Source: Cervus elaphus (taxonomy: Eukaryota > Chordata > Mammalia > Artiodactyla > Cervidae). Taken from it: a DNA stretch of 64,000 nucleotides. Below are positions 31,656 through 42,330 of the stretch, in pieces; position 1 is the stretch's first letter; every line of letters begins with the position of its first letter. The DNA is taken from assembly GCF_910594005.1 (NCBI RefSeq), contig NC_057832.1, forward strand, positions 97,661,152 to 97,725,151, read 5' to 3'. The translations under genes were made by a program, and so were the position numbers. The notes under the pieces are model-generated. The model had not been told where the DNA came from. It worked only from the letters and a program-made list of their open reading frames with translations, and did no database searches.

Positions 31656-32319
31656 AGATAGAAATGTAAAATGCATTTCTTAGCATTAAGTCATAGATTT
31701 TTTTTTAAGTTGGAAAGACACTATTTATAATACAGAGATGCCCAAGCAGCCTCTCCACCATGCCATCAAGAGAGACCCACCCAATAATTGCCCCATCACA
31801 CTGGGAAGCCCCAGATAGCAATGAAGTGGGAAGAACAACCCATATCATTCTCCTCGCCTCCTCCCTGCAAGTCTGCCTTCAAAGTCAAGCCTGTCTTCTT
31901 GAAGCCATGCTCTCTCTGCTCCGTTTTGCATCTTTCTCTTTAATTTTCTCTCTTTCCTACAGTTCTAGTAGATAAGCCTGTTGAAAGGGAAGGAAAACAG
32001 TGAAATGAACCAGCTCTTGGTGAATATTCCCTAGAAGTTTAACAGATGGAGAAATTTGGTTTAAATTTTTATGAAATATTCACTGTTAGTAATGGGCAAA
32101 CCATTGAAATTGTGATAGTCAATCCTCTTGGGCCTATCTACATATTTTAACATATCTACATATATTCTCCCTAAGTTTCTGTAGAAACATCCTAATAGGT
32201 ATTAACTAGGGTACAATCTGATACTTCTCAACATAATGATTTGCTTATTTAATTTGAAGCAGCCATAGTTCACATTCTGTGGGTCCCTACGAAGAGCCCA
32301 ACATTGTGGTATGCACTGG
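31656..32319. other. Unique sequence
   Basis: No repeat family recognised. A 71-codon + frame at 31760-31975 has no support. Confidence 0.35.
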
Positions 32320-32462
32320 TTCTTTCATCTTCACGATGTTCCTCTGTGGGCAGAATTATCATCTGCCTTCTGTAAGAGAAGATGTTAAAGCATATAGAAG
32401 TTAAGTAATTTGTCCAGGATCATTCAGCTAGTAAGTGGCAGAGCTGAAATTTTAACAAGTGT
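32320..32462 (+). mobile_element. MIR SINE
   Basis: ATTATCATCTGCCTTCTGTAAGAGAAGATG, AAGTTAAGTAATTTGTCCAGGATCATTCAGCTAGTAAGTGGCAGAGCTGAAATTT is the MIR core and 3' part. Confidence 0.82.
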
Positions 32463-32858
32463 CACAGAACTCCACAAAATGACTATATCCATTAAGGTCA
32501 GAAGGCTTATTATGTATGAAAAAAAATGTAAACTCTGCTCAGAAAACTGACTCCGCAAGCCTCTGCTTCCCCTGTTTGCTCTTAATCATTCTTTCATTCT
32601 TTAATATTTTCATAAACATTCATGAAGTCTATAAATAAACAGTAAGGTTTGGAACCGAAGTGTCAACACAAGTACTTTGCAGCCTTCCTTTGCTATAATG
32701 GGTTTAAGTATGTGGTTGCTCACAATATTGCGGCATTTCTTGCACTAACTCCTTTTAGTATCCATAAGGATAGTGGATGGATAAGAGGGCAGACTCTGAG
32801 TTCAGAATGTATGGTCTCAACTTCTAACCTCACAATTATATGAAGCTTATATACAGCT
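32463..32858. other. Unique sequence
   Basis: Nothing recognised. The short open frame at 32649-32843 has no supporting motif. Confidence 0.35.
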
Positions 32859-32859
32859 G

Positions 32860-32990
32860 GATAGCTTTAGGAAAGCCACATCTCAGTCTCCTCACTTGTA
32901 AAATGAGAATAACAGTACTTGCCTAAAGGGTTATTTTGAGGATTAAATGAGATGCTATAAGCAAAGCACTTAGTGTGTATACTGAATAAT
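32860..32990 (+). mobile_element. MIR SINE
   Basis: GAAAGCCACATCTCAGTCTCCTCACTTGTAAAATGAGAATAACAGTACTTGCC, then GTTATTTTGAGGATTAAATGAGATGC and AAAGCACTTAGTGTG. Well preserved for a MIR. Confidence 0.85.
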
Positions 32991-33008
32991 CACTATGTAT
33001 TTGTTATC

Positions 33009-33222
33009 TTGGGCTTCCCTGGTGGCTCAGTAAAGAATCCACCTACCAATGCAGGAGATGCAGGTTCAATCCCTGGGTCAGGAAAATCCCCTGGAGAAGG
33101 AAAGGGCGACCCACTCCAGTATTCTTGCCTGGGAAATCCCATGGACAGAGGAGCCTGGCAGGGCCTCAGTGCATGGCATCGCAAAGAGTGGGACATGACT
33201 TAGCAACTGAACAGCAACAACA
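33009..33222 (+). mobile_element. Bov-tA SINE, 10-bp TSD
   Basis: GGGCTTCCCTGGTGGCTCAGTAAAGAATCC head, GGTTCAATCCCTGGG, core CCATGGACAGAGGAGCCTGG, end AACTGAACAGCAACAACA. TSD ATTTGTTATC at 32999-33008 and 33223-33232. Confidence 0.94.
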
Positions 33223-33874
33223 ATTTGTTATCCTTGATTATCACTTCCTAAGAAGCACTACCTCCAATACTAAGTCTTAAAGTCTTGGAGTTTATGAAAA
33301 AAAAAATGAATAAGTTCCGGGTGGTGAGGAAAAGAAATCTTTAAACTTGAAACTCTTTATCAAGATGGAGAATCATGTCTGTCCCCACATTCCTCAATTG
33401 CTTGGGTTGCTGAAAGATGCACCGTGGATGTGATTGCCTAACTGGTGCTGTTTGGGGAAGGCATTACACTTCATAAATTATTTGAAAAGGAGCCATTTTG
33501 TTTTCATGCTGATATACGAGATCTTTTTGCTGTGCAAAACACAACCAACATGTTTATTTACTGAATGGAGGTCAGTGCCATAAGTTTACATGAAAAGAGA
33601 AATCATAACCGTTGTCAAAATTCAAACCAGTTTTGCACCAGAGGTCTATATGGTTTTTCTAACAACTGTCTCAAATGTTGGACAAATGAAAAGGTCAAGT
33701 GTACATCAATATGAAAGAATATGAAGGTCCTCATTATCCTTTAGCCTCTTCTGCTACTGAGGCAAGAACACATTTAAAGTGCATCTCCTCATAATCAATT
33801 CCTTTACTTACAAATGTCACTGTGAATGGACATTTTACAGCTGATTAATTTCTGTCCCTTTTTCTCATATGCAG

Positions 33875-34042
33875 ATACAAGACCCAAATGCATACTTCTG
33901 GTAGATTTCCTTCCTGCTGATTCAAGTGCTGATTTCCTACAGATTTGCTATCTAAAGCCCTGGCAGAAAAATGATCCTTCAATCTATGCTGCTATGTTGC
34001 TTAAATATATCCATCTCTTCTTTTCCAAAATATTTAAAATAA
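33875..34042 (+). other. Candidate 168-bp symmetric exon (hypothesis)
   Basis: Acceptor side: TTTCTGTCCCTTTTTCTCATATGCAG, a strong polypyrimidine tract. Donor side: ATAA|GTGAGTAA, a perfect intronic consensus. The 168 bases (a multiple of three) are open in only one phase, which needs one base carried in from the previous exon and passes one on. The peptide (RPKCILLVDFLPADSSADFL near the start, KPWQKNDPSIYAAML later) is not recognised and shows no domain. It lies in a repeat-free block. Phase does not match the two other plus-strand candidates, so direct splicing to them is excluded. Chance remains plausible. Confidence 0.3.
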
Positions 34043-34152
34043 GTGAGTAATTAAACATCTGATTGTAGAAGGTAGAAAACATTGTCATTGCCTTTGTCAA
34101 AAAGTCCACATATTAAATATGCTGCACATACAAATGTAGTCAATTAACATTT

Positions 34153-34198
34153 TAATTAAGGGTAACAAACAATAATTAAACAGATGACATTTTAATTA
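34153..34198. promoter_or_regulatory. Three TAATTA motifs at exact 20-bp spacing
   Basis: TAATTA occurs at 34153-34158, 34173-34178 and 34193-34198. The first and third sit inside an identical 12-mer, ACATTTTAATTA. TAATTA is the palindromic core bound by many homeodomain proteins, and 20 bp is close to two helical turns, so all three would face the same side. Function is inference. The local AT content raises the chance rate. Confidence 0.35.
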
Positions 34199-34839
34199 AT
34201 TTTCTCAACTGTAAATAGCCTGATGGAAATTATTGTTAAATCTGATTTAAATATTTCTCCTTGCAAAAACAGTGACCTCAAACAACCCATGATGAAAAAT
34301 GTTTCCCTTTTATGTACTTACATGATCATAATGTCATAGCCATAAATAGCTTTCCAAGTAAAGTTTCTCAGTGTTATTGACCTTGTTCTCTTCACTTGGT
34401 ATGCAAGCAGTGGTGTAGCTAAATAGTAATTACATCTTTCAAGACACTTGCTTACATCTTGTGAAAAAACACAGCACTAAAGTAACTCAGGGTTGAATAC
34501 TACCATCAAAGATTCATGCTTGGTCATTAAATCCAGATGAGTCATTTTGTAAAGCGTAGCAAACCAATTCCATGATCTCCCATTTTCATATTGCCATAGG
34601 TGAGTGAGACCTGTCCCTGGTTTTGAAACACACTAGGGGTTGCTAATTGTGTCAAGTGGCGTTATTAATTTCTCAAAGCAAAAGATTAGATTGAATTCAT
34701 TTTGGTTTTAAAAATAAACATGAGCCATTCAACACTTGGGAGCAGAGTGGAGTAATAGCATGGCAAACGATGCCTGTTAAGACATTAACAGATAGTGACT
34801 CGTCAAGAAAACAGAGTAAGTCCTGCCATTCAGGGCTGC

Positions 34840-35012
34840 AGGAGGAGAAGGGGACGACAGAGGATGAGACGGTTGGATGGCATCCCCGACTCAATGGACG
34901 TGAGTTTGAGCAAGCTCCAGAGCTGGTGATGGACAGGGAGGCCTGGTGTGCTACAGTCCATGGGGTCACAAAGCGTCGGACACAACTAAGTGACTGAACG
35001 GAACTGAACTGA
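34840..35012 (+). mobile_element. BovB 3' terminal fragment, 10-bp TSD
   Basis: GGAGGAGAAGGGGACGACAGAGGATGAGACGG through GACTCAATGGACGTGAGTTTGAG to GTGACTGAACGGAACTGAACTGA. TSD TCAGGGCTGC at 34830-34839 and 35013-35022, so the copy was inserted already truncated. Confidence 0.92.
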
Positions 35013-35101
35013 TCAGGGCTGCCAGATTACCAGTAGATAATTAATTAATTTTCAGTGTTGCTTTTTTGTTCCATATTGGGACATACTTATTCCAAAAGAC
35101 T

Positions 35102-35398
35102 GTTCAGGGCTCCCCAGGTGGCTCAGTGGTAAAGAATCCACCTGCCAATGCAGGAGAAGTGGGTTCAATCCGTGATCCAAGAAGGTCCCACATGCCTCGG
35201 AGCTGCTAAGCCCATGTACCACAACTATGGAACCTGTGTTCTAGAGCCAGAGATCCGCAACTACTGAGCCCACACGCCTTAGAGCCTGTGCTCCACAGTA
35301 AGAGAAGTCGTTGCAGTGAGAAGCCCGTGTACTTCAACTAGAGAGTAGTCCCACTCTGAAACTAGAGAAACCCAGTATAGCCAAAAAAAATAAAAAAT
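35102..35398 (+). mobile_element. CHR-1-type SINE
   Basis: tRNA-derived head (GGGCTCCCCAGGTGGCTCAGTGG), then repeated modules around CAACTATGGAACCTG, CAACTACTGAGCCCACACGCC, AGAAGTCGTTGCAGTGAGAAGCCCGTG, AACTAGAG and an A-rich tail after CCCAGTATAGCC. These 3' modules distinguish CHR-1 from CHR-2. Confidence 0.88.
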
Positions 35399-35434
35399 AG
35401 TTCATTATTTATCAGAAATTCTGTATTTCATCTG

Positions 35435-35692
35435 GCAACTCTTTTATTTATTTTATTGAAGTATAGAAAGTATAGATGATTTACAATTTGTGTTCATTTC
35501 TGGTGTACAGCAAAGCGATTCAGCTATACATATATATAAAAGTTTGCATTGGCTAATCCCAAACTCCCAATCCGTCCCTCCCCTACTCACCTTCCCTCTT
35601 GGCAATGTGTTCTTTGTCTGTGAGTCTGTTTCTGTTTCATAGATAAGTTCAATTGTATCATATTTTAGATTCCATACATGCCTTGCTAATTT
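35435..35692 (-). mobile_element. L1 3' end, reverse
   Basis: TTTATTTATTTTATTGAAGTATAGAAAG, TTCATTTCTGGTGTACAGCAAAGCGATTCAGCTATACATATATATA, CCCAAACTCCCAATCC, TTCTTTGTCTGTGAGTCTGTTTCTG: the reverse L1 3' UTR, 5'-truncated at about 250 bp. Confidence 0.9.
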
Positions 35693-35820
35693 TCTTTTTG
35701 TTTTTTTTTTTTTTGAGCTTGCACATGGCTTATGGGATCTCAGTTCCCCGACCGGGGTCTGAACCCAGGCCATGACAGTGAAAGCCCCGAATCCTAACCG
35801 CTAGACCACCAGGGAACTCT
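35693..35820 (-). mobile_element. CHR-2 SINE, reverse
   Basis: T-rich tail, then TTATGGGATCTCAGTTCCCCGACCGGGGTCTGAACCCAGGCC and TCCTAACCGCTAGACCACCAGGGAACTC, the complete CHR-2 reverse. It sits at the 5' truncation edge of the L1. Confidence 0.9.
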
Positions 35821-35859
35821 CTAGTTACCTTTTTTTTTTTTCCCTAATGGGCTTTCAAG

Positions 35860-36010
35860 GTTATTTTCTTTTTATTTCAAAGCTTTTCATTTTTTATTTT
35901 TTGGCCAAACCATGCAGCATGTGAGTTTAGTTCCTGAACAAGAGATCAAATCTATGTCCCCTGCTTTGAGAGCATGGAGTCATAACCACCAGACTATCAG
36001 GGAAGTCCTG
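35860..36010 (-). mobile_element. CHR-2 SINE, reverse, second copy
   Basis: TTTTATTTTTTGGCCAAACCATGCAGC, TTAGTTCCTGAACAAGAGATCAAATC and CATAACCACCAGACTATCAGGGAAGTCC. More diverged than its neighbour at 35693-35820, so probably older. Confidence 0.85.
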
Positions 36011-36676
36011 GTAACACTACTTTTAAAAGAACAGTGCCTATAAGATAAACTCACCTTGAGCAACATTTTCTTGGTCTCTGATACAGGGTGAGTTATGGCA
36101 AAAATGAGAAATCTGATGGTAGATGATTTTCTGGGCTCCTTGGGAAGGTACTAGGACAGGTCCTTAGCCAGTGTCAAGAAAGCATGTCCAGGAGACAAAC
36201 GTTGCTTATTTAGGAAGCCATATCTGGAGTTTAAAAGTTATTGATCTTTTGTTTAATCCTCTCTGCTTTAACTGTTTTTTAATTGTAATAAATTGGTCTC
36301 AGAGGACTGTGAGCTGCAGCTTGGGGGCTCTCTGTCACAGAAGGAGTCCCTAGGGGTCTATCACACACAGACTTGATGGTTTCCTATAGGGGAATTCCAG
36401 GAGGACAACCCAGTTCCCAGAAATGCAGCCTCCAGGGCAAAGTGAGCCTCAGACAAAGAAGTAGGGTCCTTACAGCTTAGGGTGGAGAAGGACAAGAGGA
36501 CAGAGACACCCATGCACTGCGAGGCCAAGAGAGAGGAGAGCAAGGAGAACAGATTGCAGCTTTGGGAAGTTCAAGTGTTTCTTCCTATTGATGATGCTGA
36601 TCAGGACAAATGGTCTCCTTGAAATCCCTGTTATTTTTAAATCAACAAGATTCGAACTATTATCTTTTAATTCAAT
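36011..36676. other. Unique sequence
   Basis: No repeat or gene recognised. 36340-36560 is GC-richer than its surroundings. Confidence 0.35.
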
Positions 36677-36890
36677 TGCATGCTAAGTCGCTTCAGTAGT
36701 GTCCGATTCTTTGTGACCCTATACACTGTAACCCACCAGGCTCCTCTGTCAATGGGATTCTCCAGGCAAGAATACTAGAGTGGGCTGCCATTTCCTCCTC
36801 CAGGGGGTCTTCCTATCCCAGGGATAAAACTCACATCTCTTATGGCTCCTGCATTGGCAGACAGGCGCTTTACCATTAGTGCCAGCTGCA
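36677..36890 (-). mobile_element. Bov-tA SINE, reverse
   Basis: GCATGCTAAGTCGCTTCAGTAGTGTCCG through CCAGGCAAGAATACTAGAGTGGG to GCATTGGCAGACAGGCGCTTTACCA. Head partly decayed. Confidence 0.9.
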
Positions 36891-37401
36891 ATACCCAATT
36901 ACCCAGATATTTTGCCAAAGAGAAGTATCAGTTCCAACAGGACAGAACTAGGGCTAATAATCCCCCTCCCTTTCAAAAATATCCCTCTCTTCACCTTCAA
37001 TTCCTCAAAAATCCCATTATAATTTTAAAGTCACTCACTCTACGGTAACTCTACCCCACTATACCTCTGCAGTTCTCATATCTCTTGAGAGAAACTTCCA
37101 CAGCCTTAAAGAAGGCCCAACTCAAAGAAAGGGTCTCCAGCTGAAAAAAGTGTTTGCTTGTGGTAATGAAAAGCAAACAGAATCTAATCACCTAGCATCA
37201 GTGTCTACCTGGAATGTAAGGTCTTTTGCAGGCATCTGTCTCTATACTAGATGCTATCTTTGTTGTTGTTGTTGTTGTTGTTTTTGTTGTTTCCCCAGTA
37301 TGTGATTGTCATTGTTGCTATTAGCACAATGCAAGCACAAACTTAACATGAGGTTCAAACATACTCGGCACTCAATCTAACAATATTGAAAGTGCAAATA
37401 G
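36891..37401. other. Unique sequence with (TTG)n microsatellite
   Basis: 37258-37291 is a TTG trinucleotide repeat of about ten units, with one T-rich interruption. Nothing else recognised. Confidence 0.6.
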
Positions 37402-37720
37402 GGGCTTCCCTGGTGGTGCAGTGGATAGGAATCCGCTTGCCAACACAGCGGATAAGTGTTTGATTCCTGGTCCAAGAAGATTCCACATGCCCTGGAGCAG
37501 TTAAGCCTGTGTGCCACGACTACTGAGCCTGTATGCCACAACTACTAAAGCTCTTGCATCTAGAGCCAGTGTTCTACAAGAGAAGCCACAGCAATGAGAA
37601 GCCTGCACGCCACAATGAGGAGCAGCCCCTGCTCGCCACAACTAGAAAAAGCCCATGAAAACCAATAAAGACCCAGTGCAGCCATAAATAAAATATATAA
37701 ACTTTTTTTAAAAATAAAAT
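37402..37720 (+). mobile_element. CHR-1-type SINE
   Basis: GGGCTTCCCTGGTGGTGCAGTGG head, GTTTGATTCCTGGTCC, then the CHR-1 modules CACGACTACTGAGCC, CACAACTACTAAAGC, AGAAGCCACAGCAATGAGAAGCC, CTCGCCACAACTAG and tail CAGCCATAAATAAAATA. Nearly full length. Confidence 0.92.
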
Positions 37721-38377
37721 TGAATGTACAAATGGATGGACCAATGAATGAAAGTTGGGCAGCCCAGAGAAAACCTTAGAGAGAGGTAATCGATGTTTCC
37801 CAAGAGGTCTGAAGGCCCACCCCACCCCTACCAGGCAAAGCCAGAAATTCAAGTGTCCTGGCAGAAGTGTAGAGAGTAAGGATGCTGCCTTCTTACTGCA
37901 CTGGGTGAGGGTCCTCAGACAGACCCCATCATAGAGGGTATATTTTAAAGAACTCTTGTGTCCTAGTACATATGGTTAAACTCTCTAAGACCCTGTGCAA
38001 GCTTGACTGGTAAATTCTCTGTTAACTACTAATGAGCTGCAATTCTCTCTTGCTTTCAGCTATAGCCAGGTCCCTTTTGCCTCTTTTCTTAACCCAGGGA
38101 TTAAAGCCACCCTCTGCCCTCTACAAGCGCACTGACAGCATAATTCCAACATCCTCCAGTCCTCAATTACCATATCTTTCTTTCAAGCTGGCTCAAAACT
38201 CCTCTCTGTAGAAGCCCCTCTAAATTAACTCATGGAATCCAACTTTACTGTTTTCTCCTTTTATCTGAACCCATACAGACTTACATGTCCAGGTCTTTAG
38301 CATATATTTTTAGGTTATTTACTCAGAGAAAGAATGTCAGAGCTTTGTATATTATTGGTACTCCAAATGTAGCTTTT
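37721..38377. other. Unique sequence
   Basis: 38090-38250 (CCACCCTCTGCCCTC, CCTCCAGTCCTC) might be decayed L2 but cannot be anchored. No gene. Confidence 0.35.
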
Positions 38378-38386
38378 AAAAGTGGG

Positions 38387-38525
38387 AAGTGAAGTGAAGT
38401 GAAGTGAAGTCGCTCAGTCGTGTCCGATTCTCTGCGACCCCATGGACTGTAGCCTACCAGGCTCCTCAGTCCATGGAATTTTCCAGGCAAGAGTACTGGA
38501 GTGGATTGCCATTTCCTTCTCTGAA
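38387..38525 (-). mobile_element. Bov-A monomer, reverse, 9-bp TSD and GAAGT repeat
   Basis: Starts with a GAAGT pentamer repeat of about five units, then GTCGCTCAGTCGTGTCCGATTC through GGATTGCCATTTCCTTCTC. It has no tRNA head, so it is a Bov-A unit rather than Bov-tA. TSD AAAAGTGGG at 38378-38386 and 38526-38534. Confidence 0.93.
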
Positions 38526-38654
38526 AAAAGTGGGTAAGTAAATGAAAATTAGTGCAGAGGAACACAAAAGGCTCTGTTGTTCTAAGACATAATATGTCTT
38601 CTGTCGTCCATCTTGGAACTCAAGAGTTCAACACACTCATGTAGACCACTTACT

Positions 38655-38815
38655 TGATGCTCAAAGTATGGTCCATGAACCAGCACCACGTGGAAACTCA
38701 TTGGAGGTGCAGCATCTCAGGCCTCACCCCTAACCCACCACACATCAGATTCTGCATTTTAACAAGATTCTTGGAGTGCTTTGTATACATAATAAATTTT
38801 TAGAAGCATGAAATC
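38655..38815 (+). mobile_element. hAT-Charlie-type MITE remnant
   Basis: GCTCAAAGTATGGTCCATGAACCAGCACC, CATCTCAGGCCTCACCCC, AGATTCTGCATTTTAACAAGATTC. Same general type as the remnant at 8480-8651. Confidence 0.65.
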
Positions 38816-39717
38816 ATCTACAAGGAATATCTCTTGAATGGCTTCCATTCAAAGGTCTCTAATTTTGTATAATCAAACCTATCCATTAGGAAGCAGTTTT
38901 CCTTCAAAAAGAGTTTAAATTCCTCTTCTCATGGCCTCAGTGAAACAGGAAAGAAGACAGGCCTAGAATTCCAGCCTCAGATGAGAAAGAATAAAATCAC
39001 CTCCTGGAGAACAACTGATGAAGAATTGATACTTAACACTGGAGGCATTGCAATAACAGCAGGGGTCACAGAGGGAAGTAGGTCTCTGAAAACAAGGTGT
39101 GTCCTCAGACAGTACAGAAGCCTATGGCTACACAGTAGCACCCAGCAGAAGCTAGGGGTCATCAGAACCAGACCAGAAAAGAGACAAACGTGCAGACTGT
39201 CCCAAGTCTTAGTGGTGAAAAAATGGAAATTTAAGTCACAGCCCCACTGGCTCATTTGTGCCTAGAGTTAGTGTGCCAGGAGCCAGACAGAGCACTCCAC
39301 AACTGTAATAGACAATTAGTATTATTATCCCATTCCATAGATTGCATAATTGAAAAAACCAGAAAGATTGCGAAATTCACTCCAAGAAATACCAGTGAAA
39401 GTGACTCATAGGACTCAGAATGAATCTGGCTCCCAAGCTCGTCCTTCAAACTCTGCTCCCCCATGTCCATCTACTTATAAGTGAATAAAGAGTGAGCGGT
39501 TTTTATTGCAGAGTATGGACTTAATCATGCTTAATTAACCCTTTGGTTGGCTTTATAAAGTCCTGAAGGGCTGAAGAAGCCCTTCAGACATATTACTACT
39601 CACTCACATCTGAATTAGGAAGACTCTACCTCAAAAAGCCAGATGGCCATCATAGTGAGCTTAGGAGGCTGGCATTATAAAGTGCTGTCTTAACAAGGTG
39701 GCTTTTTCCTTTTCCAG
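38816..39717. other. Unique sequence, possible decayed MIR
   Basis: 39315-39400 (GTATTATTATCCCATTCCATAGATTGCATAATTG) may be a MIR core. The 94-codon frame at 38981-39265 has no recognised domain. Confidence 0.35.
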
Positions 39718-39801
39718 GTGGCACATACTAAATGGTACAATGGACATAAAATTTTAGCAAAAATGAAGCACTTCTCCTTCTTCGGAGAAGAGCAGTTGCT
39801 G
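39718..39801 (+). other. Candidate 84-bp phase-0 exon (hypothesis)
   Basis: Strong acceptor GGCTTTTTCCTTTTCCAG and donor TTGCTG|GTATGA. The 84 bases give 28 open codons in one phase (HTKWYNGHKILAKMKHF near the middle). Not recognised. No repeat lies within 300 bases on either side. The donor is only moderate. Same phase as the 16898-17011 candidate but 22.7 kb away. Confidence 0.25.
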
Positions 39802-40835
39802 GTATGACTAAGTGTGTGGCCACTTGGCCCTGGGGTGCAGAAAGACTTTTGGGAAGGTCAGATTTCATGAGGGCAGCACTGGGTACCCTAAATTCTGAAG
39901 GCCTCCCAACCTAGCTCAAAGAGTTTATTTTAGTTCTTAGAGCCTGTGCTATCCCAGACCCATCTTCAGCCTTCACCTCCCTAGAGAATATCACATCTCA
40001 CACTCTTACAATAAACTCAGTCATCCAAAAACTATGGTCACCTCTGAATATATAGCCCAATCACCTCCAGAAAAGCCCTCACTCACAGCACCCTGCTGTG
40101 ACACCTCTTCTAAGGATCTGCTTGTGTTATAAAAGAAAAAACACCCCAAAACACAATTAAGGGTGATTGTGAAAAGCCATATCACACTAAGGAGTCATCA
40201 ACAACTAAATATATCAGGTGATTTTCTGAAAGATGCTCAGTCACATTGCCATTTCTGCCCTTCATCACCACTGTCCTCACATATTCTTTGTCTCTCTGAG
40301 TTTAAAGCTCTCTGTCGGGCTTTAAAAAATACACATCAAGACTTATCAAAAGTGTGAAAAGAGATATAGGCAGCACATAGAAGGAAAAGTTGCTTCCACT
40401 TAGTTTATGATGACAAACCTAAAGACAGGGTAGTACGGACTCTGAAGGGTCTTTAGACAGCTAGACACTACCCTCTTCTTCTACAGGCAGTGTTACATGT
40501 AAATTGCATTTTATATTCTGAATGTTTATCAGTTTCTCATTTGCATTCCAAAGTCTTTTAATTCTGTAGTTCAAAAAAGCTTTAATATCAGACATTACTA
40601 AAAGCCACTTTTAAATTACTCTTACTATTTCTCACTTGCTAATTATTGAATTTTCATGTTTATTTTTAATCTTGAAGACAGGGAAACTGCTAACTTTCCT
40701 CCACCTCTTATCACTTTAGGGGAAAAGTGAACAAATAGAGTGTAGAAACTACAAGAATAAGAAAGACTGGCAAGACACATGGACACAGTGGTGGGGGGGT
40801 GGGGAACAAAGTAGATATTCAGGCTCAAGTTCCCA
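39802..40835. other. Unique sequence
   Basis: Nothing recognised apart from a short G-run at 40786-40804. Confidence 0.4.
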
Positions 40836-40965
40836 TGTGGGTTTTACCACTTACTGAGTAAGTGTGAACAAGTTCATCAACCTCTATGAATCATGTTTTC
40901 ATAATTTGGTAAATAAGCAAAATACCCACCTTGTAAGGCTGGTCTAAGGAACAACACTGGATAAA
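40836..40965 (+). mobile_element. MIR SINE, diverged
   Basis: TTACCACTTACTGAGTAAGTGTGAACAAGTTCATCAACCTC, then CCCACCTTGTAAGGCTGGTCTAAGG follow the MIR order. Confidence 0.6.
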
Positions 40966-42234
40966 GTTTACCTTAAAATCAAGACATGATCATGACTGAG
41001 TACTTATAACAAAGGAAATATTCTACCAGTCTGATTAACAACTTCTGTTTTCAAAAACACTTATGCTAGATTGTAAATTCCATTCTGATTTACATACTGT
41101 CTAATCTGACTTCAGTTTATCTTCACATTCAGACTCCTCAGTACTCAATAACTGATTCCAGGGGAAGATGGGTCAAGAGAGTTCTTAGGTGGCTCTTTCC
41201 TTGGCGAGTTTGTTTTTGAGTCCTTGTTATAAATGAATGTAGATATTACGAGACAGAAACTATTTATTTAAATTGGAAGCACAACTGATGACACTTGGAG
41301 AAAACAATTATAAGATCCCTGAAGAAATTTTTCAAAGAGGAAAACTGAATAAAATTATTTTCAGACACATTTAATGGAACTAGAGTTCAAATGCTATATG
41401 ATACTTATGTTCTTAACAATTTGGAAACATTTGTCAGTCAAAATTAAATTATAGACAATCTATTTGCGGAATAACAAATCAGTCAATCTTATTAGAATGA
41501 ATTACAAAAATTTCCTAAAGCTCTTGGGTTTCTTAAGGAGTTTAACACCTCCCATTTTCTCAATGTGAACATCAGATCACATTAATCACAAGACCATAAC
41601 CCACTTACTTAAAGGGTATATTACACAACCTGCTGTGAAATACTGTATCTTTAGCATTTGGATCACTTGGGACAATGAAAGGAAGAATTCATTAATGAAG
41701 TGTGAGGTTCATTTTATTTATAGTCCATGGGAAAGGCATATTTCACAGCCATCAGAAGCACTTCTGCAGGCAAGAAGTCTCAGTTAAACCAAGTACCATC
41801 CAAACCTAGTGCAAGTCCAATCCCAGTGTCCCTGGCTGTCAGACATACAGCAAAGAGAGGAATTGGTTTTTAAAAAATTGATTGCTGAGGGACTATGAGA
41901 ATGTGGGATAAGGTCAAATCCAGACCATTGCTAGAACTTTCATGTGAGGTACACCTCTGCCACCAAACCAGAGGGAAAAAGAAAAGGTAGGTTTGGTGAT
42001 TGGCTTGTTAGAAGGTCTGGTGGACACTGAGATGGTTCAGGGCTGATACTGTCAATTTGCTCTGTAAGTGGTAGAAAGTTGTTTATTGAAAGGCAGCTGG
42101 GAGGGTATGATTAAAAATAATTACCGTGGAGGTGTTAGGGAAAGTTCTTTCAGACACTGAGGAATGTCTGGCAGTTTGAAGGTGGTGAGTATGAGCTGGG
42201 AGAAGCTTCAAACATCCCCAGCCAGTGTGTCCAT
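40966..42234. other. Unique AT-rich block
   Basis: About 1.27 kb with no recognised element. Confidence 0.4.
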
Positions 42235-42330
42235 TTCTTCTCCTAGATCAGACTCCTCAGGCCTTGATTGAGTTTGTATCGTCAGCACCTAGGACAGCTC
42301 CTGGCATAAAGGAGTATCTGGATTCAATGA
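42235..42330 (+). mobile_element. L2 3' terminal fragment
   Basis: GTATCGTCAGCACCTAGGACAGCTCCTGGCATAAAGGAGTATCTGGATTCAATG corresponds to the L2 terminus (cagcacctagcacagtgcctggcacatagtag). Confidence 0.7.

Larger units (their letters stand above)
33233..34829. other. Longest repeat-poor block; candidate regulatory region
   Basis: About 1.6 kb in which I find no recognisable transposon, unusual for this window. It contains the exon candidate at 33875-34042 and a homeodomain-type motif array at 34153-34198. Absence of insertions suggests, but does not show, constraint. Confidence 0.4.

Noticed and set aside
38981..39265. 94-codon plus-strand frame with a balanced amino-acid composition
   Set aside because: No domain, no splice or promoter signals, and an equally long antisense frame at 38977-39255 points to chance.
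40786..40806. G-rich run considered as a G-quadruplex
   Set aside because: It does not provide four separate runs of three or more G with loops.
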